Assembly: GCA_964019055.1 (NCBI GenBank)
Contig: OZ025224.1
Location: forward strand, 9,095,757 to 9,159,756
Reading direction: 5' to 3'
Length of the DNA stretch: 64,000 nt
Origin: Anthopleura xanthogrammica
Taxonomy: Eukaryota > Cnidaria > Anthozoa > Actiniaria > Actiniidae
Of the stretch, positions 1-11,508 are shown in pieces. The notes under the pieces were generated by a model. It did not search any database and was not told where the DNA came from. It worked only from the letters and a program-made list of their open reading frames with translations. The position numbers and the translations under genes were made by a program. Each line of letters starts with the position of its first letter. Within the stretch, counting starts at the first letter, position 1.

Positions 1-1
1 T

Positions 2-3000
2 ATGCCTGGTCCTCCACCTATGGGAATGCCTCCAGTCATGCCGTCGATGCCACCACCAGGTAAGCAAGTTTCCATACTGTGTTTACTCATTTACGTGCCG
101 CTCCGAATAAGTGCCTTAACCGAAACACTCAAAATTCAAAGAGTGTCATGGCAATGGGGATTTTGCACACCTTGCATGACATTTCAAATATTGCTTCGCT
201 GGTCCCGAAAATATCATATCTGGAAAGAGCATCCTAAAATTAGTAAATTTTGAAATTTTGAGGGAAATCAAATAAATACGAACGAAGTTATGAATTTTTA
301 AAGATGACCTTTTCTATAAAGAAATGTATGGAAAATTGTCTTGGTGGGCAAGCTGTTGCCCACCACATACATTTCCTTATAAAAAAGGTCACTTTTAAAA
401 ATTCATAACTTCGTTCGTATTTATTTGATTTCCCTCAAAATTTCAAAATTTACTAATTTTAGGATGCTCTTTCCAGATATGATATTTTCGGGACCAGAGA
501 AGCAATATTTGAAATGTCACGCAAGGTGTGCAAAATCCCCATTGATAATCATATTGTAATAGGAATATTAAGCAGCAGTAAAACCTAGCGTAAATCAAAA
601 AATCATAGTCTCAAGCGCCTTTGTAAGGTGCATCATAACAGTGTCATAATCTGGGATAATAAAAGGTTTTGTTTCCTTATGACTATGTTATGATTACGAT
701 CATTTTATGATTGAGTGTGAACCAAGAAAACATAATCACAATAGTACTCATAAGGATTGACCAATCACTATGCTTGTTACCAGTATGAAAATATTGACGC
801 TGGCAAGAAAATAACAGGAAATGGAGGCTTATGATTCTGCTCGCATTGTATGGCTTTACTCTAGATTGTGTGAATGACAATGACTGATTTTATTTGCACC
901 TTAAAAATATACAATTAAATTACAAAAATATTTATCCTTACATAAAGGTGTGAGCCAACTGGATTAACTGAAGAGCTATACAAAGCCAGTTGGCTAACAT
1001 CTTTTATATTTTTTCAGTTTATCGGGCATTTATCAAAATTTTACATCTACAATGCAATAACAAAATAGAAAAGGAATGAAATAATATTATGTATACATTA
1101 ATTGGTTACGTACGGATAAACAAATTAGGATAAATAGAATAATATAAAGTATATATGAAGGAGGAAATTTCTACTTTATATTATTGTAAGTTTCAGTAAT
1201 TTCATTTTTTGATAAATCTTTAAATTTCGAAATGCTGGAGGCCTTTTTTATTTTCTCATCTACTGAATTCCAAGCCTTAGCACAATCAAGGGCGGTGTGG
1301 TGGTAGCGCTCTTGGCTCTCACCTCTGGGGTCTCCAGTTCAATATCTGATTTTCTCTAGGTTCTTTGGTTTTCCTCCCCCTGCTAAATAATATTACATAA
1401 ACTCACAAATCTTCCTGTTTGTTCTTCAGGCATGCCTCCCCCTGGAATGATGCCTCCGCCAGGCTTCCCAGGGTTCCACATGCAACCAGGTATGATGCCA
1501 GGACCAGGAATGCCACCTTTCAACCCAATGCAGCATCACAATATGCATGACCAACCACCACCACCTCCGGCTGGTATGCATGGAGGGATGCCGATGCATA
1601 TGCAAATGATGGGACAGGTTGTTATGAATATATCTTTGTAGTAAATAAATATATATGTTTAAACATTCCTACTAGACAATTATCAGTGTTCTTACCAGAC
1701 CGCGGCATTGTGGCTTTGCCACGGTTTTTAAATGGCGCAGTAGAAATAGCTTGAGGGGTCCAGAGGGCGCTAAGACTTTTTCTTATGCAAATAAATTCTT
1801 CATGTGCTTAATTATCGTTCACCTTTTTCCATGCTTTTCCACGCGGCTTTAAGTTACGTTGATATAAAGCATTACTTTTCAATTTCTAACCTAATCATAA
1901 GTGTGGACTCACCCCTCTCCAAAATGACCCTCTTTGATTCTCTATGGGTCCTGTGGACCCTAATTTTAAAAATCCTGGTGAGAACACTGAATTACTGTGA
2001 TTCCCAATATTCTGTGAACTCAGACATTTCAACGGCTTTCGCTGCCGTCAATCAAAACTACAATGTAATCAGTCGGTACTTTTTATATTGTTGACTGGCG
2101 GCAGTGAAAAACAAAATTCCAACAGGTAACTTGCGATTGTCAAGATTGCAGAATATTGAGAATTTCAGTAACAACATCTTTACAGTATTTCATGAATGTT
2201 GACTATGGTGATAGAGTGATTTCAATATGTACACCAAAATTATGGAGCAATTTGCCTTATGACATCAAATTAATATACCACTAGTATTGGTATACTTACC
2301 TAACAACTAGAAACCTCTAGTGTTTTGGTTTGTGTCAATTGAATTTACGACAGGCCGAGTTCATTCCGATCGTGTGTGATAAAGAAATTCCCGAGTTAAA
2401 ATAGCTGTCTAATCATGGTAGTGTGAGTGAGTGACAGTGGGCCAAACTGGAAACCAGTATAATACTGAATTCGTATCCCACTAAAAAAAACTGATTTTTA
2501 AATTTTTTTAAAATCTATTGTTAAGCTATAATTTTGGTTATTTTTCAGCCGCCCCCTCCACCGCCGCCAGACATGAACCATCCACATGGTATGCAGTTTG
2601 TACCAATGATGCAGCCAATGGGACAAAGTGAGTATGGTGTTTAGTAAAATCATGTCCAACCTAGCCCCAGCTCGAGGTTGGCATAGCAGTATTGTGTGTG
2701 CCTTTTCACCTCTGGGGTAATAGTCCTGTCACAGTTCCCTGCGCTATCTTGAAAGGTAGCCCTGTTTTCAAGGTAGCCTTGCTAGTGAGACTAATGAAGA
2801 CTTACAATGATAGAGACATGTGAATAATTGTCCAAGGCGTTAAAAAAGGTCTTCATCTTGCTTTGATGCAAAGGCATGGCAGAGTTTTTTAGGTCTCTCC
2901 TTTGATTCCAGAATATTTCTTTGGCTTTCCCAGTTTTCATTCATTTTTTCATTCAATCTCTTTTTTTTTTCAGATATGCCTCAGCCTCCACCACCACCAC

Positions 3001-3011
3001 AACAGGCATAG
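2..3011 (+). CDS. Pro/Met-rich protein, C-terminal exons (5' partial)
   Basis: The last four coding exons are visible: 2-59, 1430-1617, 2549-2627 and 2974-3011, with stop TAG at 3009-3011. All junctions keep frame (phases 1, 0, 1) and give 120 residues made almost wholly of Pro, Met, Gly, His and Gln, for example PPPPPPPDMNHPHGMQF in exon 3. The ATG at 2 is probably internal, because the frame is open to the window edge. The donor after 1617 (CAG|gttgtt) is weak; the other sites are ordinary. Such low-complexity Pro/Met tails occur in splicing factors, other RNA-binding proteins and SWI/SNF subunits. I cannot choose among these, since the defining domains lie upstream of the window. AATAAA at 3731 is a likely poly(A) signal. 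Confidence 0.7.
152..544. repeat. Foldback (inverted repeat) element in an intron
   Basis: Two arms of about 180 bp, 152-330 and 360-544, are near-perfect reverse complements. The outer ends read CAATGGGGATTTTGCACACC and its complement. The short spacer carries its own hairpin (GGTGGGCAA...TTGCCCACC). It lies in the first visible intron of the Pro/Met-rich gene. No coding capacity; most likely a non-autonomous TIR element. Confidence 0.8.
1287..1390 (+). mobile_element. SINE fragment, tRNA-like head family
   Basis: A degenerate copy of the SINE family described at 35188. It has the A-box-like GGTGGTAGCGCTCTTGGC, a poor B box (CAGTTCAATATC) and the body motif GGTTCTTTGGTTTTCCTCCC. It lies in the first visible intron of the Pro/Met-rich gene. 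Confidence 0.5.
2715..2965 (+). mobile_element. MITE/SINE composite, copy 1
   Basis: It begins with CAGTTCCCTGCGCTATCTTG and a Lys/Val-free AT-rich interior containing TTGTCCAAGGCGTTAAAAAAGG. It ends in the SINE-body motif TTAGGTCTCTCCTTTGATTC. The same arrangement recurs at 29230-29850, and the terminal motif alone at 48790. Non-coding, in the last intron of the Pro/Met-rich gene, directly upstream of the final exon. Confidence 0.6.
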
Positions 3012-4041
3012 TCTATCTTAAAGTGAAATTTCTATCTACTATCACCATATATCTGGTAGGAAGCCATGCTCTGCTCTAAGAGAAGAATTCGTATGACAGT
3101 GAAACATCCATGGTACAGACATATTGCACGTTAATTACAAGGGTGCTTTGTCTGGGCATTTTCATTGGATAAAAATTACAGTAGCTACCTGTCCCTGCGA
3201 CTTATCACCTAGAATGTCCCAACCTTCATTATTTTGTTTGCTGTGATTGATTCCTTGTGTCGCCATGCCCATTTCACAGTTGTATGAAATTCTCCTCACC
3301 AAAGCAATGAAGGCAGTAAGTGCCTGCATCATGTAAAAAGATCTTACACATCTTGAATAGATGTGTTAAGGAGAGCGAAGTGGGACAAGATTGCAGGAGA
3401 CTTTAGAGTTAACTTGAACAGTGTACATAGCAGATCTCAGCTGAAGACAACAAACACTTCAAAGAAATTTAAATATATTTTAAAGCAGTTGCTGAGCAAA
3501 ATGACAGTGCAATCTTGGCATGATCCTTGCAGTGTAAATTTTAATAGCATTCTAAAACGAGGGGAAAAATTCACACAAAGTAGGATATTTCTGTTCGAAA
3601 TTCCTCCCCCCTCCCCCTTGGGGGGAGGAGTAGGGGCATGCCATAGTGTTTCTTGTTGCCCCAGGGGGATGGGATGAAATTTCTTATGATACAGTATGTT
3701 TGATTCCTATCCTTCCTTGCTGAATTTTAGAATAAATAAAATAATCCACTAAACGATTCTAAAACTTCTACCATCCCTTTCTTAAGGGGTAAAATTTCTT
3801 ATATGACACAAAAATAAACACCTCTTTTAAAACAACCGTACCGAACTACATATCGTATAATAGATAAATAGAATAGCTTTCATTATTTTAGGTACTGAAT
3901 TTAGGTTAAGGTGAACTCAAATATTCTTATATTTGTTTGCACGCAGGCATGAAGTTAATATTTGACTATGTGTCTTCTGCGAAATGATTTATTCTTGTTT
4001 ATCTCCGCTATTTTGTCGCCTCTGGCTACTTACGGTAATTT
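3012..4041 (+). other. 3' UTR and downstream flank of the Pro/Met-rich gene
   Basis: No further coding exon is seen. AATAAATAAA at 3731-3740 probably ends the transcript. The block 3780-3850 (AAATTTCTTATATGACAC and following) is related to the right half of the foldback at 4042-4355. A frame at 3363-3677 has no recognisable content and no splice context. Confidence 0.5.
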
Positions 4042-4355
4042 CTTTAAATGTTACATTTTTATAAACTTCAATCTTAGTAGAATATTTTGTATGAGTTTCA
4101 TGATAATGGAACTACGGAAAGTTAAGCGGCCGTTGAAAAATGTTTTGTACCGTTGTTTGAAAACAGGAGGGAAACACCTTAAATGTGTAATTTATTGGTA
4201 AAATAAAAAGAATAAGGTGTTTCCCTCCTGTTTTTAAACAACCGCACCGAACTGTTTTGAGCGCCCGTTAAACAAACTTTCCGTAGTTCGATTATTATGA
4301 AATTCATACAAAATATTCTACTAAGATTGAAGTTTATAAAAATGTAACATTTAAG
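4042..4355. repeat. Imperfect foldback element
   Basis: Arms 4042-4185 and 4212-4355 are imperfect reverse complements. They start TTTAAATGTTACATTTTTAT and meet at the motif AACAGGAGGGAAACACCTTA. Frames at 3962-4201 (+) and 4179-4442 (-) translate to near-identical peptides only because the arms mirror each other, so they are not genes. Confidence 0.75.
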
Positions 4356-5191
4356 CAAATCAAGATTATTTGAATTCAGTAATTCAATAGAAAACAATAG
4401 AATTTGCAAAAATTGTACTATAAGACCTTTTTGCTCTATCACTATGTTTGACTTCGTGCGCCAAAGAGCGTAAGTTTTTGAAGCAAATTTAATTATGATA
4501 TACTTATGTTTGCCAATAAACTACACATAAGACAAAATAATTCAGTAAAAAAACGTCAAGCTTCAACCATTTTCTTTCTGAATACAATATTTTTGAATTT
4601 TTAAATCTAAATTATTGAAAATTTGAAAATCTTTATTATGTTAAATGTTATATGATAAAAACTATAAATCTTTTTGTCAATTTTACGCCATTTGAGTTAA
4701 CTATTTCCGCTCTAATTGCTGCAAATATTCCTGATATCAGCCAAAGACAAGTTGAATTACAGTTTACGATGTATTGAAAAGAAAAATCACAGAAAAAAAC
4801 ACTTACTTTTAGGACATTGAATTACAATTTCCTTAACAGAACCATCCTGCTAATTTCTTCTCATCTTTTGACATATATTTTCACTTGAAAAACCAAGTCC
4901 GAAAAACATATTTATAGTTGATATCTTTGGATCTTTCAACTTGCCTATCGTTTCAGTTCATTTACGAAGCTTTTAGTTTCAAACTCACCGTACAAGAACA
5001 TTGTGCAAAACAGGTGTAATTATTTCACTGTTTTGAAGGTATAGACTGACATTTTTGAGATAATCTTGTTTGTATATACTAAAACAGTTATATTCTCATC
5101 AATCTAGGGAGCTTTTTAATCAAAATTAAATTAATTCCGATTTGGTATTTTTTTTTTATGACAACGTTCTTGCAATTAGGTGTAATAAACA
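4356..5191. other. AT-rich intergenic DNA, no feature seen
   Basis: Between the foldback and the left edge of the PLA2 duplication I find no exon-like frame, terminal repeat or RNA gene. Confidence 0.5.
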
Positions 5192-6358
5192 AATCAATGA
5201 TTACGAGATATGAAATATAAACCGCTATAAAACAGCTATTTATCAACCTTTTTTTCAGTTAGATAAGCTATTGAATAAAATTAGAATTTCATTAGGGAAT
5301 TATTATTGTAACTATAGAATTATCGAGGGGTTTTCTCAGGTTTTCCTCCCTCCACAAAAATCAACTTATAAATTCCAATTCGACAATGGAACAAGGGCCA
5401 AAGGTTTGTTAGCCAGTTAAGAACAAACAAAAAAGAAAAAATAACAAAAAAAAAAAGAATGGCTTCTTTTTTTCTTTTTTCATGTCTTCCGATTAAAAAG
5501 AAAAAACGAACTATTTAAATTATTGATAAAATCATTTATCTTATTATTTCATGATAATGATTAATAATTTCAAAATTATTAATACTTCGTTCAAGTATTT
5601 CCGGCAAAAAACACGGTCCAAATGACATATTAAAATGTACTCAAGATCTCATCAATATTTGTCTTATCTATGGACATCTAAGAGATTATTTTTCTAGCTA
5701 TTTTTTCTTGCTTATTCGTGAATGATTCGCTTCAGCACTTTTTATTTAATAAAGGAAGTTGAAACAACACTGGCTTTGAAAATTTCAATTTTAAAAACCA
5801 TCTTAAATTTTATTTTTTCCTAACTATATCAAATCATTTTCAAGAAGCGAAGAAAAAATAAATTTTGCGACACCAGTAAGACTTTGTTCAGTTCATCAGT
5901 TGTACCTTTAAATATAAAATTTATGTATTTTAAACCTCTGGACTGAATAGTTTGTATTTTTTAAATAACATTTTAAAAAGTTTCCATAAATTTTCGACAT
6001 AACCAGAATAACTTTAATTTAGTATATTTTGAATTCCATGAGCTGAAACCAAAAATCATGAACGAATACACAAAAATAAAAAAAATCATTCTTTTTTCTT
6101 CGCTAGGAAGCGTTATTTAGCTTTCATTGTGCTTTCTTCAGCTTACACGGAATTCTGCGAAAAAAAACTAATGTCAAAAAAAACAAATTCTGATTTAAAG
6201 TATCCAGGATGGCTTTGGAAATTTTGAATTGTTTTTAAAGTTTTTTTGTAAAGAAGGCGGAGATAAGTGGAGAGCTTACGCATTCACGCTTTTTTTTTGT
6301 TGCTTGACTCACATCCCTGAGGCAATAAGCTACCTTGATTGACTGACATCTCTGATGC

Positions 6359-6366
6359 TATAAAAA
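6359..6366 (+). promoter_or_regulatory. TATA box of sPLA2-A
   Basis: TATAAAAA lies 75 bp upstream of the start codon, within GATGCTATAAAAACCGTACA. The same motif and flank are kept in unit B at 11427, so this core promoter survived duplication. Transcription is expected to start near 6385-6395. Confidence 0.65.
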
Positions 6367-6440
6367 CCGTACACACATGAAGCTGAAAGTACAGAAGCAA
6401 CTGCACCAGCAGACCTCGTAGAGTATCCATCGAAGTCACC

Positions 6441-9217
6441 ATGAAATTTTTTGCGTTTCTTGTGTTTGGGCTAGCTTTGGTTGGCATTGCTTCTTCAAAT
6501 GAGGAACTCGATCTTGAATCTACTGAGAATAAAGGTATGTTTGAGTGAACGAATTATTTAATTTTATCAAAATATCAAATGGAAGATTGCCCACTCCAAC
6601 AAAATGAACGATTTGAAACTGAAGACATGAATATCAAAACTCAAGTAGATAATTTTATTTTTTCGAGTCAGAGTGAATAATGAACTCAATATTCAAATAA
6701 TAACTTTATTAATGGTTCTAGGGGGTACGCTTGAGCCGTTTTCACTGTAAACGTAAAATCGTCATCAAGTTTATCTAGATTTCTTGATTGATTTTGTAGA
6801 TGATGTTCCAGTTGCCAAGAGATCAACTGCTCAGTTGTTTAACATGATTCGCGAATTCACTGGAACAGAGCCTAAGAATTTCCTTCATTATGGTTGTTGG
6901 TGTGGCGATGGTGGTAAAGGAGAGCCAGTCGACGACCTTGATAGGTATTTCTCGCTCAGTGTTGGCTATTTGATCTGAGAGAAATTCGCTCAATTCTCTT
7001 CCAACCATTCCATTCTTTCCTCTTCCATTCTTATGCCCTGTCCTGCCCTGCTCTGCTCTGCCCTCTCCTCGGAGCGCACAACACTCGTGCTTCTCTCACC
7101 CAGCCATTACATTCATTCTTTATCTTTCTTCCTCGAGTGCATGCACGGTGTTAGTGGATCTGCCTTCATCGGGAAGCACACTGTTAATACAACACCTCTC
7201 ATCAATGAGACCCGGGTTCGATTCCAAGGCTCGGTGTCCTACTTGAGTAGAGTTGCTTGTAGTTATACAATGCCGGTTTCGAGCGGCATACCGTGGAATA
7301 TCCCACGAGTGACTTGTAGTTTCTAGTATACACACGAGCCTTTAGGCGAGTCTGTATACAAAGAAAATACAAGTGACGAAGGGGATATCCACGGTATGCC
7401 TCGAGAAACCATTGTATAACCATTTTATTCCACACCATAGAAAATACAAATGCGTAGATTCAATGCGCAGTGCCTGATGGGAAGGAAGAGTGAAATACCG
7501 ACGAATATACAACGGCTTTCCTGCTTTCTGATTGGCTGTATTTTCTATGGTGTGGGATAAATACTAATACAATACAACATAACACAACACACTATAATGC
7601 ACTACACTACACTACACTACACTACACTACACTACACTACACTACACTACACTACACTACACTACACTACACTACACTACACTACACTACACTACACTAC
7701 ACTACACTACACTACACTACACTACACTACACTACACTACACTACACTACACTACACTACACTACACTACACTACACTACACTACACTACACTACACTAC
7801 ACTACACTACACTACACCACTACACTACACTACACTACACTACACTACACTGCACTACACTACACTACACTACACTGCACTACAATGCAATGCAATGCAC
7901 TACACTACACTACACTACACTACAATGCAATGCAATGCAATGAAACACTGAGTTTTTCACTTATTCCAAACGTGTTTGTAGATGCTGTCAAATACACGAC
8001 AAGTGTTATGATAGCCTTTATCAAGGGAGTGGAGCGGCCTGCAGTAGTCGCTCAGAGGTCGATACTACGATTTACTACCATTCAGGACTGGAGTGCTACG
8101 CAGGTAATGCGCGCGAATCATAAAACCACAGGAAACCCAAGACTTGTCTCGAGTAAGGATGGCACAGTTGGATAGTGCGCGGCCTTCGGTGCAAGAGTCA
8201 AATATTCCCAGTGATTTCGCATTCTTGTTTCGACTTCTTTCATTTCTGTGTAGCTTCAATAGACCTCATCGGCTTGGGTGTAATGTTGTCCCATTTCAGA
8301 CCACGTGTCATTCTCTTGAGAATAAGATTCTTTGTTTGAGTGGTATCCATATTCATGTGTCTTCTCATGCGCAACCGTTAAACAAAGGAATGATACTCTA
8401 GGGAATAACATGTGATCTTGAGAATAAGATTCTTTGTTTGAGTTGTATCCATATTCATGTTTCTTCTCATGCGCAACCGTTAAACAAAGGAATGATACTC
8501 TAGGGAATGACACATTCTTGAGAATAAGATTCTTCGTTTGAGTTGTATCCATATTCATGTGTCTTCTCATGTGCAACCGTTAAACAATGAAATGATACTC
8601 TGGGGAATGACACGTGGTCTGAAATGGGACAACATTACACCCAAGCCGATGAGGTCTATTAGCTTAAAATACCCACATGAACGCATCGTCGGCTTCAAGT
8701 TTATTAATCACGGACTATTACGAGCTGCCGACGTAAAATAAGGACGCTTTACCTTTTTACCCTTAGAAATAATAACGTCATGTCGTATCGTGTACGTATC
8801 ATGTACGTGCTGTAAGACAGTACTGTATGTTTCCCACTCATACGATAACCATTCTTATGGGAAGCCATTTCAATGTTACGGCATGTCGTACCGTGTACGT
8901 GCTGTAAGTCAGTACCGTATGTTTCCCACTCATACGATAACCATTCTTATGGGAAGCCATTTCAATGTTACGGCATGTCGTACCGTGTACGTGCTGTAAG
9001 TCAGTACCGTATGTTTCCCACTCATACGATAACCATTCTTATGGAAGCCATTTCAATGTTACGGCATCTCATACTGTCTTTCTTTTCTCTGTCAGGTGAG
9101 TTGTCATCTCGTTGTGCTCGGGGACTATGTTACTGCGATGTGGCGGCTGTCAAGTGCTTCAAAAACAGTTATTATTACACCCGCTACATGAATTGGGATA
9201 AGAATTCCTGCAGCTAA
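6441..9217 (+). CDS. Secreted phospholipase A2, copy A
   Basis: Four exons, 6441-6534, 6800-6944, 7982-8103 and 9096-9217, join in frame (phases 1, 2, 1) to 160 residues. Exon 1 encodes a signal peptide (MKFFAFLVFGLALVG...) and an acidic propeptide; exon 2 opens with a dibasic KR site, then the calcium loop YGCWCGDGGKG. Exon 3 supplies the catalytic CCQIHDKCYD, and exon 4 the CYCDVAAVKC motif with the second active-site Asp. The family hydrolyses the sn-2 ester of phospholipids using Ca2+ outside the cell. Cysteine-rich, size normal for the family, all key residues present, so probably active. Cnidarian members serve in digestion, defence or venom; the sequence does not decide which. AATAAA lies at 9368-9373. 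Confidence 0.9.
7095..7257 (+). mobile_element. SINE fragment in sPLA2-A intron 2
   Basis: A SINE head with the B-box-like GGGTTCGATTCC and the family motif CTACTTGAGTAGAGTTGCTTG. The body is lost where the next repeat (7257-7562) begins. Unit B keeps a longer version of this same insertion at 13680-13925, so the SINE predates the gene duplication. Confidence 0.65.
7257..7562. mobile_element. MITE-like element, CACACCATAGAAAATAC family
   Basis: It contains TTCCACACCATAGAAAATAC and, at the other end, its complement GTATTTTCTATGGTGTGGGA. An inner GTTATACAATG...CATTGTATAAC pair also matches. The family is repeated at 20427-20927, with a relic at 58860-58950. No protein is encoded. It sits in sPLA2-A intron 2 and is absent from unit B. 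Confidence 0.7.
7597..7945. repeat. (ACTAC)n pentanucleotide satellite in sPLA2-A intron 2
   Basis: About 60 copies of the pentamer ACTAC, degrading at the right into ACTACAATGCAATGC. It ends about 35 bp before the exon 3 acceptor at 7981. The 192-residue frame across it (HYTTLHYTTL...) is an artefact of the repeat. Confidence 0.95.
8258..8660. mobile_element. AATAGACCTC-family MITE, copy 1, with internal tandem repeats
   Basis: The ends are AATAGACCTCATCGGCTTGG and its complement, with a 55-bp perfect terminal repeat reaching GACCACGTGTCATT. The interior holds three copies of a unit of about 110 bp built on TTGAGAATAAGATTCTTTGT and CATGTGTCTTCTCATG. Other copies lie at 30773, 33066 and 60787. 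It is in sPLA2-A intron 3. Confidence 0.85.
8778..9075 (+). repeat. 92-bp tandem repeat, three copies
   Basis: The unit starts GTCGTACCGTGTACGTGCTG and contains CATACGATAACCATTCTTAT; copies start near 8780, 8885 and 8977 (exact period 92). It ends just before the exon 4 acceptor at 9095. Diverged units precede exon 4 in sPLA2-B (14500-14620, 15137-15250), and one lies at 55252-55325. Confidence 0.85.
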
Positions 9218-9486
9218 ACCCGTAATGATGATACACACGTGCTCAAATTGAATATTATGGGCCATTTGAACTGATAGATCACGTGATAAATTCCCCTTAA
9301 ACCAATCTGTCGTATTAAAATGAACCCTTTTAAATGGTAAGAGTGTCTCGATATAAGAGAGAGTTAGAATAAACAACAACACACGATCAAATGCCGACTT
9401 TGTTATCTTTAGTTTATTGATGTTTGGTTTTCCTTATCGATTTAGTTAACAAGTTTTGTCTTTAATAATTGTAATTCAAACCTTAA

Positions 9487-9929
9487 AGTGCACCTAACCC
9501 CTGATACAATACTTTCTGCATCAATTCTACATGAAATGACTAGTTGAATGGTCAAATATTTCTGAGTGTTTTTAAGATATGAAGGTTTATACTTTAATAT
9601 GTTAATGACCGTGACGTCACCCCAGGCTTTTGAGTGCATTTGTTTTACATATAATACTAAACACTGGTCATTATGAGACACCAAACATTGTGGAAACCAT
9701 GAGTATAATGGTGATGCATTTTAAATACTTTTTCTGTGAACCTGTTAAAGTTTGTATATTAAATGAAGCCTGGGGTGACGTCACGGTCATTTACATATCG
9801 TAAGTATAAACCTTCATAACTTAAAGCATGACGCAACACTCAAATGAAGAAATATTTGACCATTCAAATAGACTAGTCACTTCATGTAGAATTCATGCAG
9901 AAAGTATTGTATCAGGGGTTAGGTGCACT
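9487..9929. mobile_element. TTAA-bounded MITE with long inverted repeats
   Basis: TTAA at 9483-9486 and 9930-9933 flanks a 443-bp element whose arms (9487-9640 and 9760-9929) are inverted copies starting AGTGCACCTAACCCCTGATA. Unit B has CCTTACATTTT at 15660-15670 in place of CC-TTAA-[element]-TTAA-CATTTT, so unit B shows the empty site. TTAA target duplication is typical of piggyBac-like transposition. Confidence 0.85.
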
Positions 9930-11426
9930 TTAACATTTTGAAAGCTTTTCCTGTAGTTCGATAATGCAGTTTATTTGAAGTTATTGATCATACATGTTTT
10001 ACTGCTTTTTGACAACGCCTGGTCTTTGTTTATTGCTTGAGGTAAAGAGGTTGACGTTAGTTGTTGAATCAATGATTACGAGATATGAAATATAAACCGC
10101 TATAAAAAAGCTATTTATCAACCTTTTTTTCAGTTAGATAAGCTATTGAATAAAATTAGAATTTCATTAGGGAACTTTTTTTGTAACTATAGAATTATCG
10201 AGAGGTTTTCTCCGTTTTTCCTCCCTCCACAAAAATCAAGGGCGAAAGGTTTGTTATCCAGTAAGAAACAAACAAACAAAAAAGAAAAAAAGAACGGGTT
10301 CTTTTTTTTCATGTCTTCCGATTAAAAAGAAAAAAACTAACTATTTCTACTATTTAAATTATTGATAAAATCAATCTCTCTTATTATTTCATGATAATGA
10401 TTAATAATTTCAAAATTATTGATACTTCGTTCAAGTATTTCCGGCAACAGGAAACAGCCCAAATGACATATTAAAATGTACTCAAGATCTTATCAATATT
10501 TGTTTAATCTATAGACATCTAAGAGATTATTTTTCTAAGTGTTTTTCTTGTTCATTCGTGAAAGATTCGCTTCAGCACTTTTTATTTAATAAAGGAAGTT
10601 GAAACGACACGGACTTTGAAAATTTTAATTTTAAAAACCATCTTAAATCTATTTTTTTACCTTACTTTATCAAATCATTTTCAAAAAGCGCAGAAAAAAT
10701 AGAATGTGGGATACGAGTGAGTATAAGACTTTGTTCAGTTCATCAGTTGTACCTTTAAAAATGATTTTATTTATATTTTTTATTATTTTATTATATTATT
10801 TAGACTTTTTTCCACTTCTGTAAGATTAAAAAAAATTGATTTTATAAAAATCTTTAAAAACATTCTTGAGATTTAAAAACTGTTAGAACTAAACAAATGT
10901 AGGCATAGTGAAACTGAAAATACCATATCCTTATTATTCTATTCATGTGAAAATAAATACAAAATTTGTGTATTTTAAACCTCTGGAAAATAGTTTGTAT
11001 TTTCTAAATAACATTTTCAAAAGTTTCCATAAATTTTCGACATAACCGGAAAACCTTCAGTGTCAGCTGAATTTGATACTGCCTGTTTGAATATTGCCAA
11101 TAAATAAATAAATACTATAAATAAAACTTAAATTTTGCATATTTTGAATTCATAAGCCATGAACTGAAACTAAGAATCATGAACGACTGCACGAAAATAA
11201 AAATAATTCTTTTTTTTTTTTTGCTAGGAAGCGTTATTTCGCTTTCACTATGCGTTCTTGAGCTTACACGAGAAAAATTCTGATTTAAAGTTGTCGGGCT
11301 TTAAAAACTTTAAAAGAATTTGTTTTTAAAGTTATTAAGCGTAGAACTTACGCATTTCCGCTTTCTTTTGCCTGACTGACATCCATGAGGAAATAAGCTA
11401 CCTTGATTGACTGACATCTCTGATGC

Positions 11427-11434
11427 TATAAAAA
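11427..11434 (+). promoter_or_regulatory. TATA box of sPLA2-B
   Basis: TATAAAAA within GATGCTATAAAAACCGTACA, 75 bp before the start codon. Spacing and flanks are the same as in copy A. Confidence 0.65.
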
Positions 11435-11508
11435 CCGTACACACTTGAAGCGTAAAGTACAGAAGCAACTGCACCAGAAGACCTCGTAGAGTATCCATCG
11501 AAGTCACC

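Larger units (their letters stand above)
5192..9980 (+). repeat. Segmental duplication, unit A (secreted PLA2-A)
   Basis: Homology with unit B (10067-15700) starts at AATCAATGATTACGAGATAT (5192 and 10067). It runs through upstream flank, TATA box, four exons, intron ends and 3' flank to GCTTTTC(C/T)TGTAGTTCGATA (about 9945 and 15670). Differences are mostly insertions: a 443-bp TTAA-bounded element in A, and a 1.2-1.4-kb foldback, a MITE and an upstream AT-rich block in B. The units are direct tandem copies about 90 bp apart. Confidence 0.85.

Noticed and set aside
7597..8175. Open frame of 192 codons reading HYTTLHYTTL
   Set aside because: It is the (ACTAC)n array read through into PLA2-A exon 3 in the wrong frame.
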